Shown here: positions 40,026 through 52,828 of the stretch, piece by piece | How the letters are laid out: each line of letters opens with the position of its first letter | How positions within the stretch are numbered: position 1 is the stretch's first letter | Translations under genes and position numbers: made by a program | Assembly (NCBI GenBank): GCA_020086605.1 | Contig: JACBWW010000018.1 | Coordinates: 19,575,953 to 19,639,952 of the forward strand | Origin: Lanius collurio | Lineage: Eukaryota > Chordata > Aves > Passeriformes > Laniidae | Direction of reading: 5' to 3' | DNA: 64,000 nt | Notes under the pieces: generated by a model | Database searches by the model: none | The model's input: only the letters and a program-made list of their open reading frames with translations | What the model was told of the DNA's origin: nothing

Positions 40026-42194
40026 GTTTTGGGAGTTTGTTCACTTCTGACACAGCAGAGAAGAATGCTGCAATATTTCTGTACAGGGTTTCATCCTTTT
40101 AAGCCCCTGACATAAGCAGGAGTGATCCAATTTTCAACAGAAAATCAGTGGAAGAGGAACCTTTCAAAGAAATACAGCAATATTCTTAGTGGGGTGAAGA
40201 ACAATCACGAGAGCATTGCACTGACAACAGGGCAAAATGGGAAATTTGAAAAAGAAATTTTCAGTAATTGATTTTTTTTTTAACTGGATCATAAAAATTC
40301 TTCCAGTGAAGGATGTCTTAAAGCTTTGAAGTAAGTGAAATTCCTAATTTTAATTATTTATTTTTAAAACTTGCTGCTTTAGCAAAATCTATTTTGTATT
40401 TGGACTACTTAGTTTTTTTCACATTTAGCTATTTTTATGTGGGTTTCATTGATATAGTAGTGCTATTTGGAACAGCAAATCACTTACTAATTTAGGATAA
40501 TGCTCATTTTAAAATGAAGTAATATAAATGAAGCATTTGGAACACAGAGTTTCTGAGATAGGCTGGTTTAGATAAGCACTTGAAAAAATATCTATAGCAT
40601 ACTTTATTGGGAAAAAATAATCATTTCTTAGAAAATAATTAGAAATAGTTCCATATTGCCAAATAATTGGTTCTCCCATGTCCTGTGAGGTCCTACTGTG
40701 GACAGAAATTTTCTTCCCATAAGAGAAAGGGAATGCAAATGAAAGATTACCACAATCATGTGGAAAAAGGTAAAAAAGAAATGAGACAGAAAAGTTTGAT
40801 TAAGTCATTTCCTCAACATTCAGCATTCAGTCCACTACATTATGCAAAGTAACTATTGAGTTACAAGCAAGTTTTCTTAATCTTTATATTTTTTGGAAAC
40901 CATGATACAATGTCATTACAGTTTTGGCACTTCAGCATAAAAAGAAATGTTTCATTCTCTTTGCCTCATTAGGATCTCATATGAGACCCTGTGAGCTGCA
41001 AGTTTGTTCAGTTTATCTCAAGAAAAAAGGAAGAAAAAAGCTTGAAATTTCCCTTAGATATGTCAATCAAAAGGAGTGCACTGGCTGGAACTCCAAATTC
41101 AGAAGAGTGTCACTTATGCCAGTTGAGACAGAATGTTTCTGTGGGCCCATTTTCTTCATCACTTTTAGAAAAGATGATATGTATGTAAAGGCCTGACCTC
41201 ACCCTCCAATTACCCCAAAATCAAACTGTGCTGTAGAGAGGGGTTCAGTCAATGATTCCATCATGTATTTATCATTATGTGCTCTTTTCCTAGCTGAGAA
41301 GTACTTTTACTAGGATCACACTTTCACAAAAGATAAATAGTATTCAAATTTGAATTGGCCAGGGAGATCAGATACTTAAAGCACTTCGTGGCTATGTGGA
41401 AATTAATTCCAAAATTCTCGTGATTTAGCTCAAGATCTACAGGCTGTGTTCATTTACATTCAAATTTACTCCTTCCTTTCCAGTGATGTAGTAAAGACAC
41501 ACTCCTGTTATTCAGGTTCTTTCATGCAGCTCTACTCTTACTGTATTTGCAATAGTTGCTAAATAGCATCTCATATAAGATCTTTGATTCCAACAGACAC
41601 ACCTGTCTTAATGTGCTCATATAATTTGACAATCTCTTATTCATTATCATGTTGGTTTCTTTTAATTACAATATAGCTGTTAGGAATAGCAACTGTTAAT
41701 ACTGGAGACCATATGAATTATTAGCTTTTATGCTAAAAAGCATTGAAAAAGTATTGATTGAGATTGGAGCACTGCTGTAGGATCATGGCTCTTCCAGAAG
41801 GAAGTTCCCACGAATCAGCTGAAGAGGAATGCAGAAATTCCCAGGAACTCTTCAGCACTGTGTACTGTGCTTTCACCTCTTGCAATGTGACCTCTGACAA
41901 AGCAAGCTAACTGCATTTCACTTTGCTGTCATTTTAAATAAAACCTAGTGATGAAGTAGAGATACAAAATGTGTTTCTCACGAAGAGTTCAGCCCTCTTG
42001 CTTCATATAAGCTGCTTAGTGCTGATGTTTGGAACAAGCAAATTTCTAGAGTCAATTATTAAAAACATGTTCTGTGTGCTGGGTAACCAGATTATAAATC
42101 ATGAGACTTCACAAAGCTAGTGTAAAACTCATTGTCAAACCTTTACAGGCTTGTGCATAGTGTTAAAGAAAAAGCCTAGAGAAGGCATCCACAG

Positions 42195-42590
42195 AGAATA
42201 GAATGGAATTAACTATTTCAGTTGCCAAAGACCTACAAGGATCATTGTGTGTGACCACCTGGCCAACTCAGGGCTGACCAGGTGCAAGAGTGCTGTTAAG
42301 GGCATTGTACAGATGCCCTTTGAACACTGACAGGCTTGGGGGAATGAGCACCTCTCTAGGAAGCCTGTTCCAGTGTCTGACCACCCTCTTGGTGAAGAAA
42401 TGCTTTCTAAAATCCAGTCTAAACCTCCCCTGGCACAGCTCAGCTCCATTCCCACAGGTCCTTGTCACTGGAGGTTGCCCATTAGCCTCCTTTCATCCCA
42501 ACCAGACAACCCCAAAGTCCTCAGCTCTCTTCACAGGACCTGTGTTCCAGCTCTTCCACCAGCTTTATCCTTTTGCTGACAGTCCTTGTC
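42195..42590 (-). mobile_element. CR1 LINE 3' fragment with readable ORF2 C-terminus
   Basis: A minus-strand CR1 copy. Its frame at 42468-42268 still reads the end of the CR1 reverse-transcriptase ORF, including [18 protein letters not shown] followed by [12 protein letters not shown], then a stop. After it comes a short 3' UTR with AATGATCCTTGTAGGTCTTT and a tail TTCCATTCTATTCT near 42195. The upstream part (to about 42590) corresponds to the CR1 region around AAGCTGGTGGAAGAGCTGGA. The open frame is longer than in the other copies here, so this may be the youngest CR1 fragment in the window. It is 5'-truncated and cannot be active. Confidence 0.88.
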
Positions 42591-45020
42591 TTGGCTATCC
42601 AGAATGGAAAATTAAAAACCTTTAAATGGCTGTATCTTCTTGGTATTTGATAGCCTGGCTGTAGAAAATGATCATCTGGCACTGCCATTCAAACCAAACC
42701 CATGCACCCTTGAACACACAGCTTTCTGTTAAAAAAACAGATATTAATTTGTCTTTCATTTATTAATGTAATTTCCCCAGTTTGATAAACTGTGATTATT
42801 TAACTGTAGCTTGTGGCAAGTGACATAGTTTGCAAAAAATGAAAAGCACACCACAAAAACGCTGGAGTCTGAGTAACTAAACAGCAAACGATGCTAAAAG
42901 TCAAGCTTGACCAGATTTGTGTTTGATTTAACTCTGCAAAGCAGCTTTCTAAAACATACAGAATGGGAACTAATTTTCCTTTAGATACTAAGCAACACTA
43001 AAGCTGCATTATGAAACCAGTTTATTAGTGGTGAATAAAAACAGTGGTTCCCTAATAAAACTGGGAGATGCAAATCTGCTTTCATAGAGCTCAGTTTTCA
43101 GTAACTCACCATAAAGACTGTCACCACTAAAATGGGGAAGCATTTTAAGGAATTTCACTAGAGCATATACTTCCCTAAATGCCAAGTAATGCATATCCCT
43201 TAGGTTTTCAGCAAATATTGTCCAAATGGATTTACTAATCCAAAAGCCTATCTACAAACCCCACAACAGATTTATACAAACCATAACAGATACGTAAATC
43301 TTACCAGTAAAACCTAAATAAAGTTTTGATTAGTTTTTGATTTTTCCCATGCACGTTGTCATTACAAGCAATAGATTTATTTCTAAATCACAGTTTTGGG
43401 GCTCAGATGTTAGCACCAGAATTTAAAATTACACACACAGCCCTCACACATCAACTCTTAATCATGTTTTATAAATTCCAATCAGAACTTCTACAGTGAG
43501 TTTTAGAAGTCCAGATGCAATAATGAATTTCATAAAAGCCCTTGTAATCTGTTTCTCATGTTCTCATTCAAAGTTCAAAATAAATCACACTCCATCCACA
43601 AAGCACCTCAGTAGTTGGGGTTTTTTTGTAAAAACAGCAATTTGTCATTACATGGCATGTTTAGCCAGGATGCTTTTACAATTCTATTGGAATAACACCA
43701 ACAACAGATGCGGAAAGGACGATTTAAATTTAAGGCATGCATTTTAAGCACATCTAGGAATCAACTTGCCACAGTGCATGCAAAGAACTAATCCTCCTCA
43801 GGCCAATTTTAACACCCTTTCAGTTCAGATTTCAAAGCCTAACAGAAATTATGCTGTCTCTGGAATAACCCCTGTGCATGCTCCACATGCACTTTTCACT
43901 GTCATCTTTCCACAGGCACTAAAGCTCACATGGCAAATCAGATCTGAGAGCTGAAAACAAAACAAAGCCTGGAGCAAAACCAACAGCAAACCCAAATGAT
44001 TACTTTTCAGTCAGATCGAACCTAATCCTGCTCCCTCCATGGCAGCATCCAGATTGGCTTAGGGGAACTGGGAAACCACAAAGTCAGCAACATTCCACTG
44101 ATGGAGATGTCTGATGATCTTCATTCCTACATTAGCTCCAAAGCCTTTTGAAAATCCAATTCCTACAGCAGGTGTTAAAACCCGGCATTCAGATCAGAAT
44201 TTGATGGGATATGGGAGGCAGGAAGGGAAGGGGTAGGGAATCAGAAGTGATGGAGTAAAGACAGGTGGAAGAATGTAGTTCTCATTGTTTTAAAAATTGT
44301 TTACTCATCCTGAGACACTTCTAAAAAGCAGGAAAAAAGTTGAACTGACAACTTAAATTCCAGTAATGTTCTTCCATGATAAGGTCAATAAATTATATTG
44401 AAAACCAGATAAGTAGCACTGAAAGTTACTACAGTTTCTTTAAGTACTTACATAAAATGTTTTACTTTAATACTATTTATATTACATCCTTATATTACAT
44501 ACAGGCTTTCTATTAAAAACTCATTTGCCAGATCATCTCATGATAGAGCAACACCCAAATATCACAGGCCAAAGTGTGCTGAGCCACAATCTCTGCCCAT
44601 ACGAAGGAATGTTCTCATTTGAAGTGAAAATAAAGAGAAGAAAAAGAAACTTTTCTCTATGTTGATTCAATCAATTTTGCTTTTTAATGGCACTTAAAAC
44701 TTCTATAGCAAAGCACTTACTCCACTGAGTCTAATCAAGTTTTTCAGTTGCATAAATATAAGCATTTAGCCTTTTGTGTGCAGACTGTTCCTCTGTGTCC
44801 TTTTAAGCCTTGGGACTGAATTCCTGTCTCAAGCACAGCACAGTGCTGGGGGATTACCAACAGGATCCAGAATATAGTTCATAACTGAATTCCCAACAGG
44901 CCTGGCATTCACAAGGAAGAACAAAACAACACATTTTATTCTAAAATATAAAGAATTGGATCTGCAGCTGCTGCCTCTCAGTTTGTACCTGAAAATCTGA
45001 GAGTGCATCTTCATTTAGAG

Positions 45021-45280
45021 GCTCAAACACTTCATGAGCAGCTAAGAAACCAGCCAGTATTTTTTATATGCACCCTTCATGTCAACCATTGGCTCCTATA
45101 CTGGTGAAGCCAGAGCAAATTTCACTGAAGTACACGGAACCAGGACTATAATCAAATTTAGATTGGGCTCATCTGTTTTTGTCAGGTGCATTTCTCTAAG
45201 AGGGCACTAATCAGTAGTTTTAAAAAGTGAAATCTGAATGATTAAGAAATGCTGGCACCTTGAGAGATGCCACAATGTTA
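45021..45280. repeat. 260-bp direct repeat, copy 1
   Basis: The sequence from GCTCAAACACTTCATGAGCA to GATGCCACAATGTTA recurs in the same orientation at 48746-49005. Reading base by base I find no difference over 260 positions. The sequences diverge at once on both sides (preceding base G versus T, following base T versus C). It resembles no CR1, LTR or SINE that I know and has no terminal inverted repeats. The spacing between copy starts is 3725 bp. Confidence 0.95.
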
Positions 45281-48200
45281 TTAAAAATAGATTCCTCAAA
45301 ATGGTATCTCAAGGAAACACCTTTGAGAGGAAATAAAAAACAAAAATAAAACTACAAATTACACAATCTTTACCTTTGTGTTCTAAAGTTCTTATAAAAA
45401 AAAAAAGAGCATTAAACCCTTTAGAATCATGATATATTGAAAAAATGAGCTAATCTGAGAAGTCAGTGAATTTTTGTTTGGTATTTTTTGTTCTCGTGGA
45501 TGTTCTGCAAAGCTGTGATTAAAAGTCTGCCAGTTTGCCACAGTGTACAACTGTCAGTATTCTTTTAATGAATAAAAAAATTAAAATTGTATTATATTTA
45601 ACAAATCTTATAAAAAATACAGAAAATATCACCGAGCAGATAATCTTTAGTGATTTACCTTTTTTCATGTATTTTGATTTCATGAAGTCTGCTCAAATAA
45701 GCCAGTAGAAGAATGACTTTGCCAATTAAGTGCTTTGAATAAATTTTAAAAGAGCCAGTCAGATGCAAATGTATTGTTATTTATTTGGCCATTTAGGAAT
45801 CAGAACTGTTTTGTCACAAGAAAGCAAATGTTCTCCATTCAGAGTTTCATTGCTCTAAAGAAGAAAGCACACAAGTGTGGATGGATCACATCTGATGGTA
45901 GCAACATGGAGATTGTTTTATTGCTCATCTGTGATAATTTAAAACAGATTCAGTAGAACTTTGGCCCTGTCTCAGAATACACACATGCAATATCCATGTA
46001 CACCTGTTACTGATATATCTCAGCAACAAAATAAATGGGCTATTCTTTCATCTAAGGAAAAGACAAGGACTGAGATTGAAGAATTATCACATAACTAAGA
46101 ACAACCTACTTTTTCGTGAATGAGTCCTCATAGTAAGCATCATTCAGGACATACAGTTTTATTGGTAACCTGATTTTGAAGACATTTCTCCTGACTTCTA
46201 CAGTTGGATCACTTTTAGATGAGGAAAAGGCTGCAGCACATTAGAATACACTATTTCATCACCCCAGAACAATTTCTATCCTTCTTTTCATCTACCCTTC
46301 TGAAATGTTGTCTTTCATTTATTGGCCACTGGATTCTTGTCATGAAACACTTTAGGTCCAAATGCAGCACTTTGTAATATTAGTTTAAATTTTGAACTAA
46401 AATTATTTCAATAGATGATACAGATGCTGCACCTTTTAAAATCAATATTATATGTGCATGGTTGGAATTAGGCTGCAATTTATGAAACTCCTAGCCATTA
46501 GTTTTACAAGAAGGTATTAAAATAAAAAATAGCTTCATAGCCAGCATATGATCTCTGCTTATGAAATAGAAATATCATTTCCACTGTAGGAAAGTATATC
46601 TTTTATATTGCTTGGTTTTATGGCTAGTTTGCTACAGACAAAACCCAGCCCCTGGCCCAAGGAACTGCAGGTGGGTGGGGTGATCACTCCTGTTCATTAA
46701 TTAAATCTCATTAATGTTAACACACAGGCTTGAATCTATTCTGTTGGACAAAAATGGGGCCATACTTGGGCATGTGAGTCCTGAAGGCCAAATTCACCCT
46801 GGTTGGAGGAGTCTCTTTGCCTCTGCCCCTCCTCATTATCCAAGTGGGAATACTCCTCTCTAATTGTGCTTTTTAGTTATACCCAGCTGAACTGCCTGCA
46901 TATCAACGTCTTAGGAGAGAGAATAAAAGGAAATAAAGGACAAGGCCAGACCACAGTTTCATGTACAGGATTATGTTACAAAAACATCTCGAAGATTTTT
47001 ATCCCTGAGAATACATCAGGTTTGTCATAGACAACCAGTTAACCATTCAGAATAAGAATTTCAAATAAAGATTATCTGCCACTGGGATCAGATGTTCACA
47101 GCACATCTGCAATGAAGGCATCAAAGAACAGGGATTTGAAACAGGCCCAGCCACTCCAATTAGTGCCACACAAGGTAAAATGCAAGTAAAGAATTCCATG
47201 GCACTGCATACTGAAATCTGAAGTCTCAGCTCTTTGTTTTGGCTCCTGACCAGGATTTAAGGGCTAAACTTAAATAAGGACAAACATTAGTTTGTGCTTA
47301 ACTTTTACTTTTAGGTTCCTTCAGGCCTTCCAGCCCTCAGCTCAGGACATAATGTGTAGGTTCTTAGGAGCTCTTTTCCAGGGCACACATTTCTCATGCA
47401 CTGTCTGGATGTTTAATTTTGGTTTTATCCTCCCCCTCTGGATGGTGACCATCCCAAGAAATGCTCAGCATCAAGAGCATGCTCTCAGAAGAGTTCAGCT
47501 ATCACTTTGATGCCAAAATTGGTGTCCACATTTAAGGGCAATATTAAAACACTGTGGATTGGGTTTCTAAGGAAATCTGTCACTTTAAAATTCCTTAAGA
47601 GAATCTGAAGTCTTGAAACATTGATTTTGAATTCAGCATTGAGCTCATGAAGCAAACTTCAGTATTTGTAAACTTCAGCATCTGCAATGTGATCGTAGCT
47701 ATGTCATGGAACAATATAAAGAAAAACATGTCTAGAATACATTGTACAACTGTACAGCAAAGGAAGTTATGAGTATGGTCCAAAAACTAAAATGAACAAA
47801 GAAACACACACTTTAGCAGCTGTATTTCCCCAGGTCTTTCTGGAAGTTGTTTGCAAAACCAGCTAATTAATTCTTAGTACAAAAGCACATACTAAAGTTC
47901 CACTGACTTTACCTTATATTGACTCAAATGTAAATTGGAATACGCTAAATTAAAAAAAAAAAAAAGAGAAAAAATAAAAGAGCAGTTACTACATTATTGT
48001 TAGTAGAAACAATGTTTCAGGATGCATGCACTGGGGAAAGAACTGTCTGATTTGACATCTTTGTCAAAAGATCTGTAGACAGAAAAGAGCACCTACAGAG
48101 AGCTGCTACAACAGACAAAGTACTTTTAGAGTACCCAGAGGAACCATTCCTCTACAACGTTGGCATCTTCTTTAAAGAAAAATTCATCTTCCTTATAAAG

Positions 48201-48424
48201 CCACTGAATTCAGTACAGGTGTGCTGATAACAAATGCATATGGTAGTACTGATGCTAAAGAATAGATTAATAAAATTAGAGTCTGATAAATTCAGTGTGT
48301 GTGTGAAGAACAGGATAGTGGGAAACAGGGGAATATTCAAATAACCCCAGGCATATTCCTACCTATTAGAGAAGCAAGCTTCAGATTAGATTTTTTAGAT
48401 TTGCTCAGTTTTAAAGCTGTTGGG

Positions 48425-48473
48425 TTTCAGTGGTTGAATACAAATCAAATTATTCTATGATTCTATAAACGTA
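48425..48473 (+). mobile_element. Possible CR1 tail remnant
   Basis: About 50 bp ending CAAATTATTCTATGATTCTATAAAC. The two ATTCTATG-type units are the CR1 3' terminal repeat. The preceding GTTGGGTTTCAGTGGTTGAA is too degraded to classify. It lies about 270 bp left of the second copy of the 260-bp repeat. Confidence 0.5.
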
Positions 48474-48745
48474 AGTGTTGACTTTCCTTACAAGAAACAC
48501 ATGCACATGTCCAATTGTTTGACATCCCTCACAGCAAATTTCTATTTTCAAGATAAAAGCAAAGGGTATAAAATAGATTTTTCTCATTACACGGTAAAAA
48601 GCCACTACTGGACAAACTGAAAACAATCATTTGACTTGTGCAATAAAGAAACAGTGGCTTCTTTGGACAGTCATGATCATCAACCAGCAGACAAATTCTC
48701 CCCAAAAAAATAAGACTCCTGTCACAGACATCTTTCCTGAGAGCT

Positions 48746-49005
48746 GCTCAAACACTTCATGAGCAGCTAAGAAACCAGCCAGTATTTTTTATATGCACCC
48801 TTCATGTCAACCATTGGCTCCTATACTGGTGAAGCCAGAGCAAATTTCACTGAAGTACACGGAACCAGGACTATAATCAAATTTAGATTGGGCTCATCTG
48901 TTTTTGTCAGGTGCATTTCTCTAAGAGGGCACTAATCAGTAGTTTTAAAAAGTGAAATCTGAATGATTAAGAAATGCTGGCACCTTGAGAGATGCCACAA
49001 TGTTA
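48746..49005. repeat. 260-bp direct repeat, copy 2
   Basis: The second, apparently identical copy of 45021-45280. Both lie in the 33.6-kb intron. The flanks share no obvious target-site duplication. Either copy could be the original. The plus-strand open frame at 48963-49307 starts inside this copy and is not a recognised gene. Confidence 0.95.
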
Positions 49006-49924
49006 CTGCAGTCAGATCTCAACCAAAACAAGGCACTGTAAAGGAAGGAACTGCCTTGGAAAACAACTTCTTTCCCAGGCAGGTAAGTCCCACTAGCACA
49101 GAAACTCATGTGGCCTCAGTACAGAGAAAAAAAAAGTTCAGTGGGTCACAGCCAGTAGCTGAAATTTCACCATATCCTACGTATTTGTCATATTCTACCT
49201 TTAGAAATCTAGCTGCAGCTTTGAAATATGCCCAAGTCTTTGTCTACAGTGTCAAACAAACCAGATTTTACAAGTTCATTCTGTATTCAGGTGAGGAAAT
49301 GAAGTAGTTACTCAGTTATTGTAAGTAACATTTTTGACTCATTGTATTTCATTTTCTCGAATACAAAATAGGGATTAAACAATATTCCCTCTCACTCCTA
49401 CCTTTCTTCTTTTGCTAAGTCAGATTGCTGTAATTTGCAGTAAAAAAGTGTCTTCCATAAGATGTAGAAACAACATCAATCTTGGCTTGCTATCCTAAGA
49501 CTTAGGATGATACATTATGTATCAACTTATGTGTTTATCCTGTGGTTTGATTAGATCAGATGGAGCTGACATATTTGCTTCCTTCACTTAAATTCTAACT
49601 CTAGTTTGAAAAATGATGCAATGATTTTTTTTTTTCCTTTTCACTGACAGCTGGCAGACAAATCTTGGGAGCAACAAAGTACAATTCAGGTCTAAAAGAG
49701 GACTTCAGGAACTAATAGCTCCAAAGAGCAATCTGGTTAAGAAACACTGACAGAAGTCAATGATAACTTTTTTAAAGAACATGCAGTCTTACTGCAATAT
49801 CAAAACTATTTAAAGAATGTAGAAATAATTTTCTCTTTTCAGTCAGGGAACTGAACAGGTAAGAATGTACACAGACAATCCACGGGGATGGTTTCTACAC
49901 AAGCCATGCTACTAATGGCAGCTA

Positions 49925-49990
49925 TACTTTGATTTATACTTTATTTTATATTTTTTTATATTTATTTATGCTTTTATTTGGTTATTTTGG
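49925..49990. repeat. AT-rich TTTAT-type tract
   Basis: Repeated TTTAT and TATTT units (ACTTTATTTTATATTTTTTTATATTTATTTATG and on). A degenerate microsatellite with no longer structure. Confidence 0.7.
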
Positions 49991-52337
49991 TATTTTCATA
50001 GTTCTCAGAGTTCTCTAAGCTGAAAGCACTACATTCCAGCTACTCAAAATGAACAATAACAAAAAAAAGAAGCCCAGAAACAATCTTGTTATACTGGAGC
50101 CCTGACATCTTCCCACGAGCTCAAGAATCTATGGCACAGGAGGAAAAGTAATTAGTTCTGTTCTGTAATAATTCTTCCAGTTTGAAGGAGCATATTGGCA
50201 TATCAGCAGAAAAGATATAGAAAATTTCAGAGGGTAGGGGAATAGAGCTTTTTTTTTAATACCTGACTGAACCAAGTGAAGCTGTGTTGGATGGTGCAGC
50301 TGGTTCATCAAATTTTTACCAGGGGTTCTGCAATTTCAGCTTATTTTTATTACCTAGTCTTTATCCATCAGAGTTCAAGTATAAAGTGCAAGAGTCCTTG
50401 AGGCTACTTGCTTTTAGGAACAAAGAACTACTGAAAAATTCCAAGCATATCTCCCCTAACTAGGCTGGAGCACACAGAGAATATGCTGTCTGGCCAAACA
50501 CAGTATGACTGTCTGTCAGAAAACCTCATGTCTTTAGCAGCAAAGTCACCTCTCTCACATCTAATGCTGAGAAAATCCCCAGACAGCTTTTTTTTCCTTT
50601 GAATGTTGTTACTTCCCTGTTCACCACAATGCACAGAGCATCCCCAAAGTTACTGTGCTAGGTTATATCACCATATTTGCTCTTGTTTTTATTGCTGCTG
50701 ACAATAGCTACAGAATAAAATACACGCTGGTAGAAGGGAGTTTTCAGCAGGTTTGTATTTACCCTCTGCTTGAACTGGATTATATGTTCTTTCATGCACG
50801 AAGGCTAAAGGTAAAACAAAAATTCTCACTTGTGTGCTTAAGGGAGTATGTGCTAAATCAAACCATTCCTGTGAAATATGGGTGCCTATGCTACTCTGCA
50901 GAAAAACACAGACAAGTCTGGGTTTGTGTGTATTCAGAGTGTCACCACAGAAAACAGAGTTGTGCTTTGAACATCTCAAATACTATCAAACCATAAATAC
51001 CAGCAAGATTCTCAGAGCCAGTACATGAGATGTTGGTCAAAAAAAAAAAAAAAGCAAATCATTTAACTTAGGGAGTGACTACAGCAACTGGCACATTACA
51101 CTGCACCTATGCTACCACCTCACCTCGAGGCAGAGGAGAGCTCTGAACATGAACTGCTCCTGTGGGAGGACAAAGAAAAAGATTAAGAGATGCCCCAAGT
51201 CATAGTGCAATTTCTTAGCCCAAAAACCCCATGCAGGTGTTTTCCTGTGTGACAGAGCACACACATTTCTGGTATGTTCACAACAAGGTCAGACTCCACA
51301 TCTAAAAATTCAGTATCAACAGTAGGCTGTCTAAAATATGGATATTGATCAGGCCCCCAGCTTGGCCCTCACTTCATACACTGAGACCTGTGCTTCTGCT
51401 GTGTTAACCTCATCTGGCACCTCTGTCACCTACCCCAGTCCATATTCCTATTTGTTGGCTGGGGGCTTGAATAATTCATTGTGAAAGAACAAGATCACAA
51501 CATAATTTGCCTTCCAAAAGACATGAGAGTTCTGTTGGACTGTGCAGAACTCGTGCCTTTGATGAAGAGACTGAGAGCTGATGGGAAAGTCTGGCACACA
51601 CAACTGAAGGCAGGAATCTTAAAAATTACATCCAACAGAATACATCACTGGAGAAAGCTAACTGGAGAAATTACCTGTGAAAATTGACACTCCAGAGTGT
51701 CACATTTTCATGATGGAAATCAGAGCATATAGGAAGAATTTCCAGATAGCACTCCACAGGGTGATGTGGGGGAAGGCTGTCATACATCTGCCTGGGTCTT
51801 GCAAGGACAAAGGGTTTTCTGGGCTTGGCTTGGATAGGAGATATTTTCAGGAGCATAAGACTTCTGTTTGCTCAGTACTTCACATGAGTTCTGCATGTAC
51901 CATACAAACTCTTTAACACTTTAGGTGCTGTAGCTCTGACTGATGCAATTTTGTGTCTCTGCTGCTCAGAAATCAAACAGTTCTGCCAAATCCTCTGTCT
52001 CTACACAGAGGAAACTTTTAAATGCCAGCACAAGATACCTCAACAGAATGTACAGATGTACATATGCCTCGATGCAAAGGCTATTGGCAACACCACAGAG
52101 CTTTTTCAAGAAGGATCTGAATCCCAAAAGGGCACAATGTAGTAGGAACAACACAGGAATGTGAATGTACACTGTTGAAATATCAACACCAGGAATAACA
52201 CGCTGTTAGAAATGTCTCTGGTAAAACTCTGCCACACAGATGTTCTGTTGACAGTATTATTCTAGTGATTCAAAATATGAAAAACCCCAAAAGCCTTTGG
52301 AATTGTAAGAGTTTGAGACCTTGCATTATCTTGGTTT

Positions 52338-52468
52338 GTGCAAAAAACCCCAAACCAAACCAAATCGCCACTAAAAACACCCAAAACAAAACAAATCAAA
52401 CCAACAAACAACCCACACACACAAACAAAAAAACCCACTGAAAAAAAACCAAACAAAAAACCCCAAGC
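52338..52468. repeat. A/C-rich low-complexity tract
   Basis: About 130 bp made almost only of A and C on the given strand (AACCAAACCAAATCGCC, CAAACAACCCACACACAC and similar). The long lysine/proline/threonine-rich plus frame here and the phenylalanine/glycine-rich minus frame are by-products of the composition. Confidence 0.85.
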
Positions 52469-52794
52469 TAATTTGCAGACACTGTGCAGGAAGATCAAAA
52501 TACTTGGCAGAGGTAGCATGCACCAAACCACAGATTTTCATTTTCAGAGAGATTACAGAGAAAGAAACTACCAAAATTATGGACATCACTGCATTGCCAA
52601 GATGAATGAGTGTTCCCTATATTAGAGAATTTTTGGGCCTAAACAATGGCTAAATGGGAATATATATCCCTTCCATGCTTCAAAGGAACAGAACAGTATG
52701 ATCCTGTTAGAGAATGCCTCCTGTCAACATTCTTGTGCTGCACCTTATCTGTGGTCAAAATGTGAATTTCATTTACCAACAGTCCAGCAGACTC

Positions 52795-52828
52795 TTCATT
52801 CCATTTGCATACTTTTCATTCCATTTGC
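52795..52828. repeat. Short tandem repeat, 20-bp period
   Basis: TTCATTCCATTTGC occurs at 52795-52808 and again at 52815-52828. An octamer-like ATTTGCAT (52803-52810) spans the end of the first unit. The repeat does not continue on either side. Confidence 0.75.

Noticed and set aside
52338..52625. Proline/lysine/threonine-rich 95-codon frame
   Set aside because: Produced by the A/C-biased tract rather than by a coding sequence.
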